NCBI GenBank assembly: GCA_021732995.1
Contig: JAKFWA010000038.1
Span: 35,782 to 99,781 of the forward strand
Source: Planctomycetaceae bacterium
GTDB lineage: Bacteria; Planctomycetota; Planctomycetia; Planctomycetales; Planctomycetaceae
Direction of reading: 5' to 3'
Length of the DNA stretch: 64,000 nt
The translations under genes were made by a program, and so were the position numbers. The notes under the pieces were generated by a model that saw only the letters and a program-made list of their open reading frames with translations, did no database searches and had not been told where the DNA came from. Every line of letters starts with the position of its first letter. Positions within the stretch are counted from its first letter, which is position 1. This document shows positions 63,902 through 64,000 of this stretch, piece after piece.

Positions 63902-64000
63902 GAGCGGCGCGTGGCACGCCGCTATTGAGGCTTAATTTATCTACAACACAAATGTCTTTTGCTCCCCTCGCCCCAGTACCCTGGGGAGAGGGGCTGGGGG
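63902..64000. repeat. hairpin and CCCCTCGCCCC-type dispersed repeat at right edge
   Basis: A stem, AGCGGCG/CGCCGCT, lies at 63902-63922. From 63964 to the edge CCCCTCGCCCCAGTACCC then GGGGAGAGGGGCTGGGGG matches the repeat at 28348-28400 in reverse orientation. The element is cut by the window edge. Confidence 0.5.

Overview
The window reads as chromosomal DNA of a planctomycete. Marks of that group include three DUF1501 proteins, a DUF1549/DUF1553-type gene, a giant beta-helix/Calx-beta protein with the N-terminal LEERRVLSA motif, sugar-phosphate-isomerase-like proteins with Tat leaders, and many palindromic dispersed repeats between genes. The DNA is GC-rich, so long antisense ORFs are common; they were left out. 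No rRNA, tRNA or CRISPR array was seen.

Layout. 1-16.3 kb is ordinary chromosome: a Cys/Trp-rich partial gene, a DUF1501 gene, an alpha/beta hydrolase, a leucine-rich-repeat membrane protein, a hybrid histidine kinase followed by a REC-GGDEF cyclase, a PafA-like phosphatase, guaA with a terminator-like hairpin in its leader, a MITE-like element and a Tat-exported esterase. 16.3-22.6 kb holds the most unusual feature: an hsp20 gene followed by eight tiny genes of 35-60 codons. Each encodes a hydrophobic peptide that starts M-x-[hydrophobic]-L-[A/S]-[C/S/H]. Most sit behind a related leader of about 55-75 nt, and a DRB0094-type RNA ligase lies among them. I know of no described system that matches this. 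22.8-36.3 kb carries the surface protein, an S41 protease, small secreted or lipoprotein genes (one broken by an in-frame TGA) and PPi-dependent phosphofructokinase. 36.5-56.2 kb has two further DUF1501 genes, a HEAT-repeat/ArsR/CehA-like cluster, an ATP-grasp enzyme with a probable CTG start, a three-gene amidase/dead-hydrolase/DUF2079 operon, a TadG/TadE-like/ComEA-like operon, and isomerase-like and nitrilase genes.

56.5-62.6 kb is an integron cassette array with no visible integrase (a CALIN). It has nine attC sites of 87-92 bp with all cassette genes on the minus strand. They include a barstar-like gene, small unknown proteins, a duplicated cassette without an obvious gene, a frameshifted gene, and a cassette gene split near its 3' end by an IS1182-like element. 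The right edge has a DUF58 protein gene.

How they work together. The kinase/cyclase pair probably feeds a c-di-GMP signal. The micropeptide cluster looks like a co-regulated family expanded by local duplication. The cassette array is a reservoir of small accessory genes. Functional names come from motif recognition by eye; no database search was run.
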